From NCBI GenBank assembly GCA_964058845.1, contig CAXKVR010000001.1, positions 124,001 to 188,000 on the forward strand: 64,000 bases of DNA. The letters run 5' to 3'. Position 1 is the first letter of the stretch. Every line of letters begins with the position of its first letter. Position numbers and translations under genes: made by a program. Of this stretch, positions 1 to 11,588 are shown in pieces. The notes beneath the pieces were generated by a model, which was given only the letters and a program-made list of their open reading frames with translations, had not been told where the DNA came from and ran no database searches. The stretch comes from Carex sylvatica. Lineage: Eukaryota; Streptophyta; Magnoliopsida; Poales; Cyperaceae.

Positions 1-16
1 TCAATAAAGCTACTAG

Positions 17-348
17 CATAGTCACATGATTCGCGAATTATTCACGAATTAAATCCAAATAATTTTTTTTTTTTTTTATGCTGAACCGAACGCTGAATTA
101 TTCGGTTGACTGAATTTTGACAGAATTAAACCTAAATAATTCGCAAATTTTACAAACTTTTTCTGAATTTCCCGAACTATTCACGATTTTTTCCCATAAT
201 ACTTTTTTTTTGTTTTTTGCTCTCTTGCTGAATTGAGATCTCTGGTCCGAATAATTCCGAATTGTTTCAGAATTATACCCGAATTATTTCCGAATCACGA
301 ATTTTTCACCTCGTCGAACTGAATCCGAATAATTCATTTGTCACTATG
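17..348. mobile_element. hAT-type MITE, unit i copy
   Basis: A 332-bp AT-rich element begins CATAGTCAC and ends GTCACTATG (short imperfect terminal inverted repeats). It is flanked by a perfect 8-bp duplication GCTACTAG at 9-16 and 349-356. An 8-bp target duplication is typical of the hAT superfamily. It has no coding capacity. The same family recurs at 43332-43690 in the same orientation, and at about 51230-51545 and 62248-62541 inverted. Confidence 0.8.
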
Positions 349-356
349 GCTACTAG

Positions 357-800
357 AGTATATAATTTAACATTTTACATTGGATGGAAGTAAAGTTCTG
401 AAACCCATTTTGCATTGGAATAATACTTGCATAATATGAAGATTCCTGGTATTATAAGCTGAAGGATTTTAATTAATTATGTATAGAATACAAAACCATA
501 CTCAGTAATTCAGTGATCAAATGATGAGAAAACTAACCATTAGTATTTTGAATTAGTGTACCAAAAAATAAAGGTTAACATTGTCGGATCCGTATCCTTC
601 CAGGTACCTGACTTAACACAATTGAAAAGGACGATCCAAATTTAATTTCATCCGGTTCTTGTTCGGAATGACTGAGGGGTAGTATTATTTGAGCTTTGAG
701 ATTCGTGTCAAGTTAAAAAGAACAATTTTGAACCATTGGATTCAATTGTACTCAGTCCAGTAACCTGAGTGAGAGGATGTGAATTCCATTGTCGGTATCT
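357..800. other. Non-coding start of duplicated unit i, with a small palindromic MITE
   Basis: No gene is seen. The stretch is closely repeated at 43699-44150. Between about 585 and 795 lies a palindromic element: its left part (GTATCCTTCCAGGTACCTGAC) is echoed in inverted form by its right end (CAGTAACCTGAGTGAGAGGATG). Relatives lie at about 43930-44140 and, split by another insertion, at 27275-27788. Confidence 0.5.
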
Positions 801-811
801 CGTTTTATCAG

Positions 812-1090
812 GTTCAAAGCATTGCCGAAGACAAATCGGTAAGAAATCCGACTTTTGTCATGCTACGCAGATAACAGTATTTCCGGCCCAATAATCTCCA
901 TCCATTTAACTCAACAGGGCCTGAGGCCCAATGTAGAGAAAGCCTGCCGTGAAATCTAAAATTAAGGAATTCCAAACTGTTATCGTGAGACAAATGGTGA
1001 GGTCTTTGACCAAGGATCCGGATTTTCGAGAATTCAATATCCCGCAAAATTTTCGAGAATTTGCAAGATGTAGGTTAATGTCAATGAGTT
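812..1090 (+). pseudogene. Dead last exon of a group IIa WRKY gene (unit i)
   Basis: The stretch starts after a preserved splice acceptor (TTTATCAG). It opens with VQSIAEDKSV, matching [10 protein letters not shown] at the start of the last exon of the intact WRKY gene at 31728-33118. Further on, in shifting frames, come GLRPNVEKACREI (intact gene: [13 protein letters not shown]) and QTVIVRQMVRSLTKDPDF (intact: [18 protein letters not shown]). The zinc-finger HNH part is unrecognisable, and stops and frame changes are present. No other WRKY exon lies upstream. Unrelated sequence interrupts the final part, where copies ii and iii read AALAI. Confidence 0.75.
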
Positions 1091-1104
1091 AATTTTGTTA
1101 CTAA

Positions 1105-1638
1105 TAGGGTTCTAAATGAGCTGAGTTCGAGCGAGTTATTTCCAACTCGTTCTCAGCTCATTTAGTAAGTGAACAAGTCAATTTGAGGTGGAATATCAAT
1201 AACAAGCTGTAAAGCCAACTCCAATTCAGCTCATTACCAATTCGAGTTGGCTCACAACTTATTTATAACACGTTTGATCAATCAATTTTTTTAGTTATAT
1301 TTATATACTAATAAGAGTTTATCTAAGCACAAATAATTTAAATGATTTAATAAGAGTTTATCTAAACACAAACAATTCAAACATAAATAATAAGGCAATT
1401 AACAAAATAAAAAATTCATACAACAACTTAGGAGTCATTCAGAAGGGTATGGAATTTATTATGACGAATTTGTATAACTCAAGTTGTTAATGAGTGAGTT
1501 GGAATATGCTCAAACTGAGCTCATTTATTATAATGAGTCAACCAACTCAAGTTGGAACTGACTCGAGTTATAAATGAGCGAGTTAAGGTGAGCAGTTAGC
1601 GTACGAGTTATGAGTTTGAGCAATTTTGTACAACCCTA
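1105..1638. mobile_element. hAT-type MITE rich in GAGCT/GAGTT motifs
   Basis: A 534-bp element begins TAGGGTTCTA and ends GTACAACCCTA, inside near-perfect 8-bp duplications GTTACTAA (1097-1104) and GTTACTAG (1639-1646). The empty site survives at about 44440-44455 in unit ii, where GTTACTACGTATA is uninterrupted. The interior is filled with variants of GAGTTGAGCTCATT. It is non-coding. A cousin sits at 52100-52578. Confidence 0.75.
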
Positions 1639-1639
1639 G

Positions 1640-2081
1640 TTACTAGGTATAACGAACTATTAAATGTAGTATGATAATAAGTTAATAACCAACAGTAGTT
1701 GCACTTCTTAGAAGATGAATCATGGACTTCTAAACTTAGATTTAGCAATTTTAAAGAGTCTTAATTAATAGCTTTTTAAAAAAATCTAAATTATCGATAA
1801 TGGAAAAGTCCAACAAACACAGCTAAAAATTTACTGATAACTTCAAAAGGTATGACAACAAAAATGAGCAAGAACTATTCTTTAACAAGACAAACAAAAT
1901 AAGGTACATAAAAAGGATTACTACACAACATATTCTACTTCAACACACACACACACACCAAAAGAACAAATTCTCACAAACACACAAATTGCACACAACA
2001 TGTATCTTGCTCATGCCTACCCTCGCTGGAACCAATTTTCAAATCCTTCACCATAACCCGACCCGATTAGGTACCACTTCC
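1640..2081. other. 3' flank of Ser/Gly-rich gene 1 with a CA microsatellite
   Basis: No gene is seen. The segment matches the downstream flanks of the other two Ser/Gly-rich genes. It includes a short (CA)n run near 1942-1959 that is also present at 45483-45503 and 58254-58271. It probably contains the 3' UTR of the minus-strand gene. Confidence 0.5.
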
Positions 2082-2477
2082 TTACCCTCGTCTCTTATCA
2101 GAACTCGATCCAGACCCAACACCAGAACCAGCAGAGGAACCAGCCGATGACCCCGCACGTGACGAACCAGAGCCGGCAGATGACCCAGCAGAGGAACCAG
2201 CACTAGACCCGGCAGAGGAACCCGGCCCAGATCCTACTGAGATCGAACTCGAATTAGAGTTGGACCGAGAAATAGAACCAGCTGGGGTAGAAACCGAGCC
2301 GGACTGAGAACCCGAACCAGATGCAGACACAGATCCTCCACTACCGCCAACCCCTAGACCGAGCCCGCCCCCGAGACCAACACCTAGATCTTTCCTCACG
2401 GGCCGGCTCTCCAGAGTGACTACAGCTAAAGTCAAAGAGAATATAAGAAGTAAAACTGAGACATTGTTACTTGCCAT
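2082..2477 (-). CDS. Secreted Ser/Gly-rich small protein, copy 1
   Basis: Single-exon ORF of 131 aa. Residues 1-24 form a hydrophobic signal peptide (VSVLLLIFSLTLAVV), with likely cleavage before RPVRKDLG. Next come a Gly/Leu/Val-rich stretch (about 33-48), a Ser-rich middle containing SVSTPAGSISRSNSNS, and GSSAG/GSGSS repeats ending in the basic tail SSSDKRRG. There is no cysteine. Three diverged copies in this window keep the same frame, signal peptide, RPVRKD motif and DKRRG tail, although their repeat numbers differ, which supports a real gene. A glycine-rich cell-wall or apoplastic protein is the likely class. A precursor of a small peptide is possible but unproven. Compared with the other copies, copy 1 has SQSGS for SESGS and SRAGSS near the C-terminus. 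Confidence 0.75.
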   Translation of the reverse strand: MASNNVSVLLLIFSLTLAVVTLESRPVRKDLGVGLGGGLGLGVGGSGGSVSASGSGSQSGSVSTPAGSISRSNSNSSSISVGSGPGSSAGSSAGSSAGSSAGSGSSRAGSSAGSSAGSGVGSGSSSDKRRG

Positions 2478-2756
2478 TAGTTTCTAGACTTGTAGTAGTA
2501 TAAGGGTTTCTGAGAATTAGTGTATTGAACTTGGTGCAGTGAGAATGTAAGATGTCTAACTAGTGGTTGGTTTTTGTAGAGAAGAAAAGGTAGTTGCTAA
2601 TGGTAGGGCTCCTTTGAACATGAATTGTCAAACCAATGAGGAAAAGACATTCGCATGCATATACCCAATTGACTTGTGAAGATTATCTTGGTTGGAAAAG
2701 CAATGTGGCAAGGATTATGGTGCAAATTAAAAGGAGGTGGGGTGTGTTTGGGGGCG

Positions 2757-2757
<1 letters not shown>

Positions 2758-2797
<40 letters not shown>
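2758..2797 (+). repeat. Uninterrupted poly-G tract (40 G)
   Basis: Forty consecutive G residues follow a G/T-rich lead-in upstream of Ser/Gly-rich gene 1. At the equivalent place unit iii has only a short GGTGG-rich stretch and unit ii has none, so the run expanded in this copy. Length in an assembly is unreliable for such a homopolymer. Confidence 0.9.
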
Positions 2798-2799
<2 letters not shown>

Positions 2800-2934
2800 T
2801 TCAACTGTCATAAATTAAGTTTGTAACTAAATTCATACATATTAAATTACTAAATCTTCAAATTCATACAAATACAGTTCACAAAATATATTCATGTATA
2901 CTAAATTCACACAAATTTATACCAATGCACAAAT

Positions 2935-3126
2935 TCATACTTGGACCGAGCTGGCTCGCCAGCTTACGAGCGAGTTAGGCCCCAACTGAAACTCATTAAT
3001 TTTAAGTCGAGCTAGTGATGAGTTAGCTCGTTAATAGCTCGGTCCACTAACGAATGAGTTATTAGCGAGCGAGCCAGATGCGAGTCACGATCGATCCACG
3101 AGCTACGAGCCTTTTTGCCACCCCTA
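2935..3126. mobile_element. Truncated GAGCT-rich hAT-type MITE
   Basis: The stretch is rich in AGCTCG/GAGCGAG words and ends TTTTTGCCACCCCTAG. That matches the inverted start of the element at 52100-52578 (GGGTGGCAAAAA). The opposite end is missing, so it is a fragment. Confidence 0.5.
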
Positions 3127-4040
3127 GTACATATTCATATGGAGATCATGTTGAACGGTCCAGATCAAGTGATTTTCTACCTATCTAAAAAAATAGTAAA
3201 AAAATTCTAAAAAAATATAAAATTTAATTTGCAAGTACATACTCATATAGAGATCATGTTGAACGGTTCGGATCGACTACTAGAATTTTAAAAACTCAAA
3301 TATTGAGCCGTTGCACGAAGGTTCTCTATGTTACGCGTAGCACCTTAGCCAATTCCTATATATATTATGGCTAAGTTGTGGTACTTGTGATTTACATAAA
3401 AGTGAAATTTAAAAAAAATAAAGTTGCTACGATCGAGTATTTTTTTTTCGTATTAACCATGCTCTGAGATTTAAAGCTAATGGATTTTACAACAATTTGG
3501 TTATTTGTTGTAAAAAGTTGTCGGCGCGCCATGAGCTTAGATAGAGGAAAATTCTTAATGAGTTGCAGCTTGACACATGCATGCACACAGAATATTAAAT
3601 TAAACAAGAGGTCAGATTTCCTGTGCCGTAATTTGATGTGTCATACCATGTGGTATGTCACTGAGAGACTGATATAATTAATAATGTGGTCCAATTTGGA
3701 CCATGTACTATTTTTGCATTTATTTATTAAGTATGGTTTTTTAATTAATTGATTTTTTTATTTTTGCACTTTTGTGATGGATCTAGATTAACAACAATTA
3801 ATATATAGCAACATGCAAACAGCAGAATAGTAGGTTTGGAATATTGACAAATTAGATAATTGAATGATCATGATATGATAATTAATAATTATTATTCTAA
3901 GTGCCTTTGTTAGAGACTGGGACGGTGACATTAGTTCAGATAATGTTCTCTTTGGCATTAGATACATCTAGAAATTTCCATGATAACAATTTGACAAAAA
4001 TGCAATTTTAAAAAAAATTTGACAAAATTATCTACACATC
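3127..4040. other. Non-coding 3' part of duplicated unit i
   Basis: No gene is seen. A remnant of the large foldback MITE family lies at 3140-3300 (GGAGATCATGTTGAACGG). From about 3360 to 3990 the sequence is repeated at 47450-50620 (unit ii, interrupted by insertions) and 61085-61625 (unit iii). Homology to the other units stops near 3990. Confidence 0.6.
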
Positions 4041-4044
4041 CTAG

Positions 4045-4500
4045 GGATGTAAACGGATACGGATAATCCGTTCAGTATTCGTTATGTATTAGGAGATTAT
4101 CTGAATCTGGATTAAATAGATACAGATAATTTTGCATATGGTGAAAAAATAGAGATACGAGTGATGTGTCTACATGTGAAAATCTGCTTACCTTTGAAAC
4201 GACGAATCCGAACCGTTGAAATCCACTTACCTTACGAGTGATGCGTCTACATGTGAAAATTTTGAACTTTCAAATTAATTTAGTATAAAGTCAAGCAGTC
4301 AAAATTAAAAGATTAATTTATTAATTTTGATGCATTCATTTTATGATGTTTTTTGACCTCTTGACTCTATGCAAAATTAATTTTAAAATTAATTTTTTTT
4401 GTATGTAAACGCATCGCTCGTAAGGTAGAAGGATTTCAACGTTTAGATTCGTCATTTGAAACTAATCCAATGAATTTTAAATTTGAGTTCACAAAATGAC
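4045..4500. mobile_element. MITE remnants, including a foldback element
   Basis: At 4045-4140 is a piece of the TAGGGGTGTAAACGG/GGATA-type hAT MITE. From about 4190 to 4460 an imperfect palindrome (AGTATAAAGTCAAGCAGTC facing GACCTCTTGACTCTATGC) resembles a second copy at about 21855-22070. There is no coding capacity. Confidence 0.5.
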
Positions 4501-4646
4501 TTAGCGAACTTAAAAACACCCTAGTTCTGCTCATTCTTTATTTTTCTTTTTATAATAGCCCGTAGCTCCCACAAAGAGAAGGATAAAACATTTATTTTTA
4601 TTTTTTGGCTTGAATCATGCCCGTAGGCCAATTACAATACTCTCTT

Positions 4647-7600
4647 CACTAGTACAAAAAACATCTTCACTAACTGTTCAAATACCTTTACACCGACTGT
4701 TATAGCGGCGTCAATAAAGCCAGCGCCAGTGAAGGTTATCTTTTACTGACACTTTAAAAACAGTCAGTGTTGAACACCAACACTGATTGTTTTTAGGACG
4801 TCAGTGTTGCTATGCAGTAGTGACGCTTTAAAAACAGTCAGTGTTGAGTACCAACACTGACACTTTAAAAACAGTTAGTATTGTATACCAACACGTACTG
4901 ACGCTTTAAAAATAGTTAGTGTTGGCATGGTTCTGTTTGATTCTGGGCTAGCCTCCATATTTTTGCTAGCCATATATTACCATTCAACATTTATTGATGT
5001 TAAAAAATTAATATCCCACAATCACAAACAAAAGACACCAAACAAGTTAATTGCCATTCAAAATTATCCAAATTACATGTCATATATCCACAAAACACAC
5101 AAAAGACACCAAATTATCCAAGTTAATTGCCATCAAAAATCTATTTACTTGACTTAATATAAAAAATGATTCTCTTTAATTCTTGCAACCTATAACTAAT
5201 ATAAAGGATAGTACCACCCGAGAAGAGATGACATTCAATTGACGAGGCCTATTCAACGTAATCAACCTCACATTGCCACTTCACCTAGTACAACTTACGA
5301 ATAGCAATTAGTGAAAATTAGAATATGTGCCATTAAATTTAATATCACAATGATAAAGTGTATGACAAGAGGGTAGTATGACAATATATACCGTAGAAGT
5401 GTATTCACTCCATGCAAACTAATAGTATATGTCAAATCCTGATAACCTTTTCTGGTTAGCTTCGATAAATCTCTTTTAGCAGAGATGCTTTGTTTGGCCC
5501 ATTCATGTAACGAGGTCGTCTTGAAAATCAAGTCAAAGGAAGTCCAAACATTGTGCTGCTGGTACTGTCTGCAAATCAGGCCTAAAAACACATCAAGACC
5601 CAAAAATAAACTAATTCCTTTTACAAACAAAAACTAGACATTATAATGAATATTTAGAAACAAAATTCATGTCATTTGGATTTTTCTGAAATTTATTACA
5701 ACATTTCAAAATTCTAACTCTAAAAGGTAAAAAATACTGGTAAATAACCTTGCTGTTCCAGAATATGCCCTTTATAAAATTACAAATTAAAAATAGATTT
5801 AGGTCTTATAATTTCTTGAAAATTTTCGAGGATATAGATTGTGCTTTCCTGAAACATTTGGTACTGAGAACATCCAAATCAGAATTGTAGTCTGCCCTGT
5901 ATAAATTTTACAAAAAAGGTCGTCAGCAAATAAAAACTGGTACTGGGCTGAAACTCTCCTCTTATAAAAGTTATTAAAAAGCATGGCTCAAAAATATAGA
6001 AAAAACATGAAATAAATCAAGGGTATAGGTTGCATCGTCCTCAGAATTTTGGTATAAAGAACAAGAAATTTGGACTTATGGGCTGTCCTGTGCAAAAATC
6101 ACAAGACAGGCAAGTTAAAAGACCAAAAACTGGTACTGTACCAGGCTGGTACACGGACTGACTCTTACAAAATCAAACATCTGACATAGCTAGAAGTCTC
6201 AGAAAAATTTGAAATTTTCTAGGGTCAAAGTTTACACTCTCTTGAGAATTTAGACACTAAGAACACAAATTTAGGCCTTGTAGATTGGCCTGTGAAAAAT
6301 TCACAAAAATAGGCTGTCAGAACACCAAAACTGCTATTTCTGAATATCAAGATTAACACATATTTCTCTGACAGACAGAGGCGGGGTAGGGGTAGGGTTA
6401 TTGGAAGCTGAAGATGGGCCTTGTAGATTGGCCTGTGAAAAATTCACAAAAAAAATTACACATAAAATTGACAATAAAATCAGCATAATTGCAACTGTTG
6501 CCTTCCCTTCGGGGTGAATCCAATTTTTTTTTCTGCAATAAATATATATACAACATTAGAATAATTTTATGCAAAATTTAAAGTTAGAAATTAAATTGAA
6601 TTTAGAATAATGTATCTTAATAGCTAATCACATTAACTGATTAATTAATTCACATATTCTCCATCTTGATGATCATGCCATAAATAACTGGCATCATCGA
6701 TATCATCATTTCTTACTTCGTTAGATGGCACGCCAACAGAGAATGGGGGTGCTTCTTAAAAATGGGTGAACTCTTCATCATCGACCACATCTTGAACGCT
6801 CACTATGCGTCTTTTACCGTGAAGGACAATACGACACTTACTATTGTATTGTAATTTTATTTTTATTTTTTTCAACATAAATTAAATTATCATATTACTT
6901 ATTTATGTACATACTTTCTTAACAACTAATCAAAGTTTAAAAATATATTATAAATTTTGAAAGACTTAATTGTATTGTAAAATATCCACAAATTACTTAA
7001 TTGGATTCCCTTCTAAAATTTGTCAACGGATTCTAAAATTTGTCAACGGACACAAAATCTCGATTGAAATCACATTTCATTTAACATGTGATTTTCTTTA
7101 GGATTCTCCATCTTTTTGCATTTTATTGTAATTATTAAATTCGTATTTCTAAAAATTTGAAAGATTTGAAGTGTTAACTTGATTTTATTAAATAAATTAA
7201 TGTATTACATGTGTTCAATGAAATGTTCAAACCAAAATAGTATATTTTTAATTATTATATTGAAAAAAAAGGAAAAAAATTATGTAAATTAGAAAGGAAA
7301 ATGAAACAAACAAAAATATGAAAAATAAACATAATTGTTAAATATCTTACAAAATTTTCATAATACACATAAATTATTACTTTTAAATAAAATTCAACCC
7401 TAATAAATTATTTATAAATGCACAAATAAAATTATCTAAAACAGTATATGACTTCAACACTGACGGTTATTAATTAAAAATAGTCATTATAGTATATCAA
7501 TACTGACGGTTCCGAAATAAAAACAGTCAGTAAAAATATCAACACTGACGGTTCTGGAATAAAAATAGTAAGTGAATAAAAATTTACAAATAAATTGACA

Positions 7601-8493
7601 ATAAAATCAACATAAAAGAAAGTTTGAAATTGGACCGTTCATTTTTACGTGGGAAATCAACGGTTGATCTGCAGTGAAATAATTCCAAATCTATTTTAAA
7701 ATGATCAAGGGAGAACATTGAACGTAACCAACCTAAAAATTCAGAAGTTTAATTTTGTATGAGCTTCAATCTAACACAAAGTGTTTATGGCCATACGATG
7801 CTTCAATTTTTGGTTAACTATATGGATGGGTAAATAAAAATAAATTTTGATCAAACTTGGATGCACGACAATAAATATAGTACTCTTTAATTTAAACGGT
7901 TCCGATCGACCCACGAACAACATATTCTCGTGCGTCTTCATTAACTTACGAAACAAGAGTTTATGTTTCATGTTCATGTATAGAAGATGTGAGTCATATA
8001 TGCAACATGCATGTAATGCTATATAATTTAACATGTCAAAATAATTTAATTAAGTAATAAATAACATTAATTGTTGCATAAATATTACTAATATAATTTT
8101 CATTACAAAATAGTTTCAAAAATTAAAGTCAAAAGCTGATGTTAATTGCCAATCACGTATTATTACTAATCATACTTATTAAACCAACATTGACTGTTCA
8201 ATTGAAAAAACAGTCGGTGTAGAGTATACTATAAACACTGACTATTTTATTAAAAAAACAGTCACTGTTGCTATGCGTACACTGGCCCTTTTATTAAATA
8301 ACAGTCAGTGTTGACACTTGAAAAACAATCAGTGTTGGTTAGCAACACTGACTGTTTTTTAAAATATAGTCAGTGTTGAACAATAACACTGACTGTTTTT
8401 TAATAAAATGGTCAGTGTACGTATAGCAACACTGATGTTTTAGTTAAAATAGTTGGTGGTTAAGGGTTGGTGAAGGAATTTTTTGCATTAGTG
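4647..8493. mobile_element. CACTA transposon, internally deleted, both ends present
   Basis: The left end CACTAGTACAAAAAACATC matches the inverted right end (CACTAATGCAAAAAATTCC). Both ends are followed by many subterminal repeats of the type ACACTGACTGTTTTT in both orientations (about 4690-4930 and 7440-8460), the layout of CACTA elements. Flanking triplets are CTT and CTA, so a 3-bp target duplication is only approximate. The 3.85-kb length and lack of long ORFs indicate a non-autonomous copy. The insertion lies in the downstream part of WRKY gene A. Confidence 0.8.
6640..6845 (-). pseudogene. Remnant of a CACTA transposase-type coding region
   Basis: Read on the minus strand, this part of the CACTA element gives CRIVLHGKRRIVSVQDVVDD, then a stop, then PPFSVGVPSNEVRNDDIDDA. 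It resembles the acidic region near the C-terminus of plant CACTA (TNP2-type) proteins. The match is from memory of the family's appearance, not from an alignment. Confidence 0.35.
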
Positions 8494-8993
8494 CTAGTCA
8501 GAGGTTCATTTTAGAAAAGAGACCTCTTATTTGTACTTGTAACATTTTGATTGCCGGTTTTCTAATTTTCAAATTTGTCAAATGACGCAAGACTGGGAAT
8601 TTTTTTTGTTTTGTTTTTTATTTAATATCTAATCCACAAACTGAAAATGTTTTTTGGTTTTTAATTCCACAAACCGATTATCAAGTCCGGTTTTTATTTA
8701 TTGGATTTTATGTGACATAACAAGAAGGAAATAGGTTCAAATAGTAGCTTTATTTTATGGAATATTAAGTCAGGCGATGAAACAGTAAAAGTTTAATCGA
8801 ACAATTACCAGATTCCATATATAAATACTGATTCTCTTTGTACTGTAAAATTCCATTACTTTGATTAAAATCTAAAATTGCTATCTTTACAACAACAAAA
8901 TCATTGTAAGTTTAGAAGCTTTCAGCATATACAATATAACAAAATATGTTGTAATTAACAAGATAAAATATCAATAAAAGGTGTTTGAATTAC

Positions 8994-9883
8994 CTTTTTC
9001 TTAACAGGACATGAAGGGGCAAATGAACATTTGAAATAGGCTCTAGGAGATGGATTATCTCTGGTCACTTTCTGTCCATACTTTCTCCATTGATACCCAT
9101 CTTTCACAACCTATATATACATGAACAACACAACTCATTTAATTCAACTTACACCTCAAAGTCAATTAAATTCCCAAGAAATATTTGTTATCTAATTCCA
9201 CTCACGAGGCTCGAATCTTTCGGATCGGTTTGCATAATGATTCTGGTAAACTTGGGCTTTATTTCCTCTTGGAATTTCATGCATGTCTCCTGACTTGTCG
9301 GGGTATCTTTTTGAAGCGCTTCATCAATTGTTTCTCTACAATAGTTGCCATTGAACTTCATTGTCAAATCATTCTCAATTCTTCTCCTCTTTGCCAGGGA
9401 GGCCACGTTTTGTTGGTCTTCGCTAGGAGAAAAGCGATCGTTGAGCTTATTTCGTAATGTCTTGTTTTCTTCAACGTAATTGCCGAGCAACTCATTGAGC
9501 CTCTTAATCTCCTCATTCATCTTTGTCAATTTCTCTTCTGGCTCGGTTGCCTGAAACAATATAACAAACATCCATCATGAGATACATATATATATATAAC
9601 TAATTATGTACTAGATAATGAAAGGATGACTCGTCATGAGATTCAAACCTGTTGTGTATCCCTTGCTCTCTTCGGGCTACGTCGGCTCGTATGAAGTTCT
9701 GATTCATTCTGCAAAAAATCGTTTTCTTCAAATGGAACAACATGAAATAACAAAACTATGTTATACTCAAAGACAGAGAGATTAACTAACCGGAGGTGTT
9801 GCGTGTGACATGGCATCAACCGGGCCCATACCGACACTCAGCTCAAGACTAAGAGGGGATCCTCGGTTCCATACCGCATCCAT
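8994..9883 (-). CDS. WRKY transcription factor group IIa, gene A, last exon missing
   Basis: Four exons on the minus strand, all phase 0 with GT..AG introns: 9791-9883 (starts [20 protein letters not shown]), 9649-9708 ([10 protein letters not shown]...), 9206-9550 and 8994-9110. Exon 3 encodes a leucine-zipper-like coiled coil ([20 protein letters not shown]) and a basic nuclear signal (AKRRRIEN). Exon 4 encodes the WRKY domain up to the first two zinc cysteines: [20 protein letters not shown], then CSFAPSC and PVKKK. The exon with the HNH half of the finger, present in gene C, is absent before the CACTA element (right end at 8493). Reading on after KKK gives [12 protein letters not shown] and a stop, so about 217 aa could be made without a complete zinc finger. 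A TATA box lies upstream at 9981-9988. It is either a recent pseudogene or a truncated regulator. Confidence 0.75.
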
Positions 9884-9980
9884 GAGAAACGGAGACAAGA
9901 TCAATTAGTTAATTAGTTGTTACTATTTGGAGGAAGAAAGTGAAGGAACCTGAAGGAGACTAAGGAGGAGATTGCATTTG

Positions 9981-9988
9981 TTATATAG
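9981..9988 (-). promoter_or_regulatory. TATA box of WRKY gene A
   Basis: On the minus strand the sequence reads TTCTATATAAC about 100 bp upstream of the start codon at 9883. Gene C has CCTATATAAG at the same distance. Confidence 0.6.
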
Positions 9989-9994
9989 AAATCT

Positions 9995-10700
9995 CAAGTT
10001 TTTGGATACATGTGATGGATTTCAGTAGAAATTGTAAGCCATGTGACGTAGATGGAAAATCGTCATCCATACACGATACACCTGTGCTTATCCAATTTAT
10101 TAGGTCTTATATATCTTGTTCTTATTTACTATGACCATGTCAATTTTTTTAATCGGTTAGTGGGCCAGTAGGTCAGTAGGCCTCTAGGCAGAATAATTGA
10201 TCTGTGGATTCTTTGTGGCAGTTCCTTTTATGGAGCGGGTTGTATCCGATGAGTTTCACTTTTTCAGATCAAATTCGTTCGACCAACATCTCGATTTGCG
10301 TGTACAATTAATAAACAGTTAAACTAGGTGCACGGATCTTAGTGCAGGACAAACAATTTAAATTGGATATCAAATTGAATTTGATCTGATGTCTATTGGA
10401 TAAATATCGAACCGGATTTCCATTTTGAACTTTTAATAAAAGAGTAAAATAAAATATGTTTGTATTTGGAAAATTATATATTATTCATACAAAAACTAAT
10501 ACTTGTTTCTATGCAAATAAAATATTGTAAATAATTAATTATGTATATTTTTGCTCCATATTAATAATACTTTTAGCTCTATCTCTGTTTTTCTTCATAT
10601 TTTGGTACCTTTCTATGTTTTATGACCGTTACATGTATAACTACAGGGGAAGAGAATACATAAATTTTAGGATGCAACGTAAGGGATCTGACGTAAGCAT
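9995..10700. other. Upstream region of WRKY gene A, no gene seen
   Basis: AT-rich and non-coding. It contains one W-box core in minus orientation (TTGAC, at 10138-10142), compatible with the self-regulation common among WRKY genes, but a single core is weak evidence. Confidence 0.4.
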
Positions 10701-10713
10701 GTGATTACCAAAA

Positions 10714-11571
10714 CCTCTGTAATTACATCATAATTGTTTGCACGTGCAATTTCTTATTTAGTTTCTTAGAATTTTGAAGGGTTCGTAGAATGGGAACAGC
10801 TAGAAAAGTCTAATTCTAATGACTAGAACTCTAGAAGGTTGGATAATTTTTATAAATTCAATTTTCTTGAACCACTTAAATTGCAATCAAATATTTAGAC
10901 ACTATATATATTTTAAGACAAGTGTAATATAATTTAATAATCATCAATTTGTCATTTAAATTTATGTTATTTATATTTCTATGAGTTATCAAATATTGTG
11001 TCCATCTATACATAATATATTTTTGACACTGTATTTAATCAAATTTAATTATTCTAGATATTTTGTTGAATATTAATTGTTCAGAGTAAACACGATGGTA
11101 ATTTTGTTGAATATTTTGGACCATCAAATTTAATAGCTAGACCATCTAGATATTTTTGACACTGTATCGATCATTACATTCATATTTTGGTACCTTTCTA
11201 TGTTTTATGACCGTAACCCAATGGATACATGTATTGCTCTTTATTTTTATTTTTTTTGTACAAATCTTGAAACTAATCGGATGGTCCAGATACATTAACT
11301 CAAAAGATTACTTTTTGAGTTAATGCATCTCTACCGTCTGATCAGCTTTAAGATTCGAGCAAATTAAATCTCCACTAATATTAAAAAAGCCCTATGTTTT
11401 AGGCATAAATCATATGAGCTCCGTTTACAATGAAATGATCGATATATATTAACTCAAAAGAGATCTTTTGAGTTAATGCAGACGATGCGGACTCATACGA
11501 ACCCTTCAAAATTCTAAGAGAAACTAAATAAGAAATTGCACGTGCAAACAATTATGATGTAATTACAGAGG
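10714..11571. repeat. Inverted repeat, 72-bp arms with palindromic G-box
   Basis: The arm 10714-10785 (CCTCTGTAATTACATC..GGGTTCG) recurs inverted at 11499-11571 with only a 2-base length difference. Each arm holds the palindrome TTGCACGTGCAA, whose centre is the G-box CACGTG. About 710 bp lie between the arms, including a MITE at 11250-11495. No ORF is present. Confidence 0.8.
11250..11495. mobile_element. MITE with paired TTAACTCAAAAG hairpins, copy 1
   Basis: The element has two small hairpins (TTAACTCAAAAG facing CTTTTTGAGTTAA, and the same near the other end) around a centre containing CCTATGTTTTAGGC. A relative in opposite orientation lies at 12236-12475. Ends and target duplication are not clear. 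Confidence 0.55.
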
Positions 11572-11588
11572 ATTTGCAAATTAAATGC

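Noticed and set aside
2082..2477. Assignment of the Ser/Gly-rich proteins to the SCOOP peptide family
   Set aside because: Ser-rich composition alone is not enough. The typical SxS context and family restriction (Brassicaceae) could not be shown.
2636..2818. 60-aa ORF with a poly-Gly stretch
   Set aside because: It results from reading through the poly-G tract.
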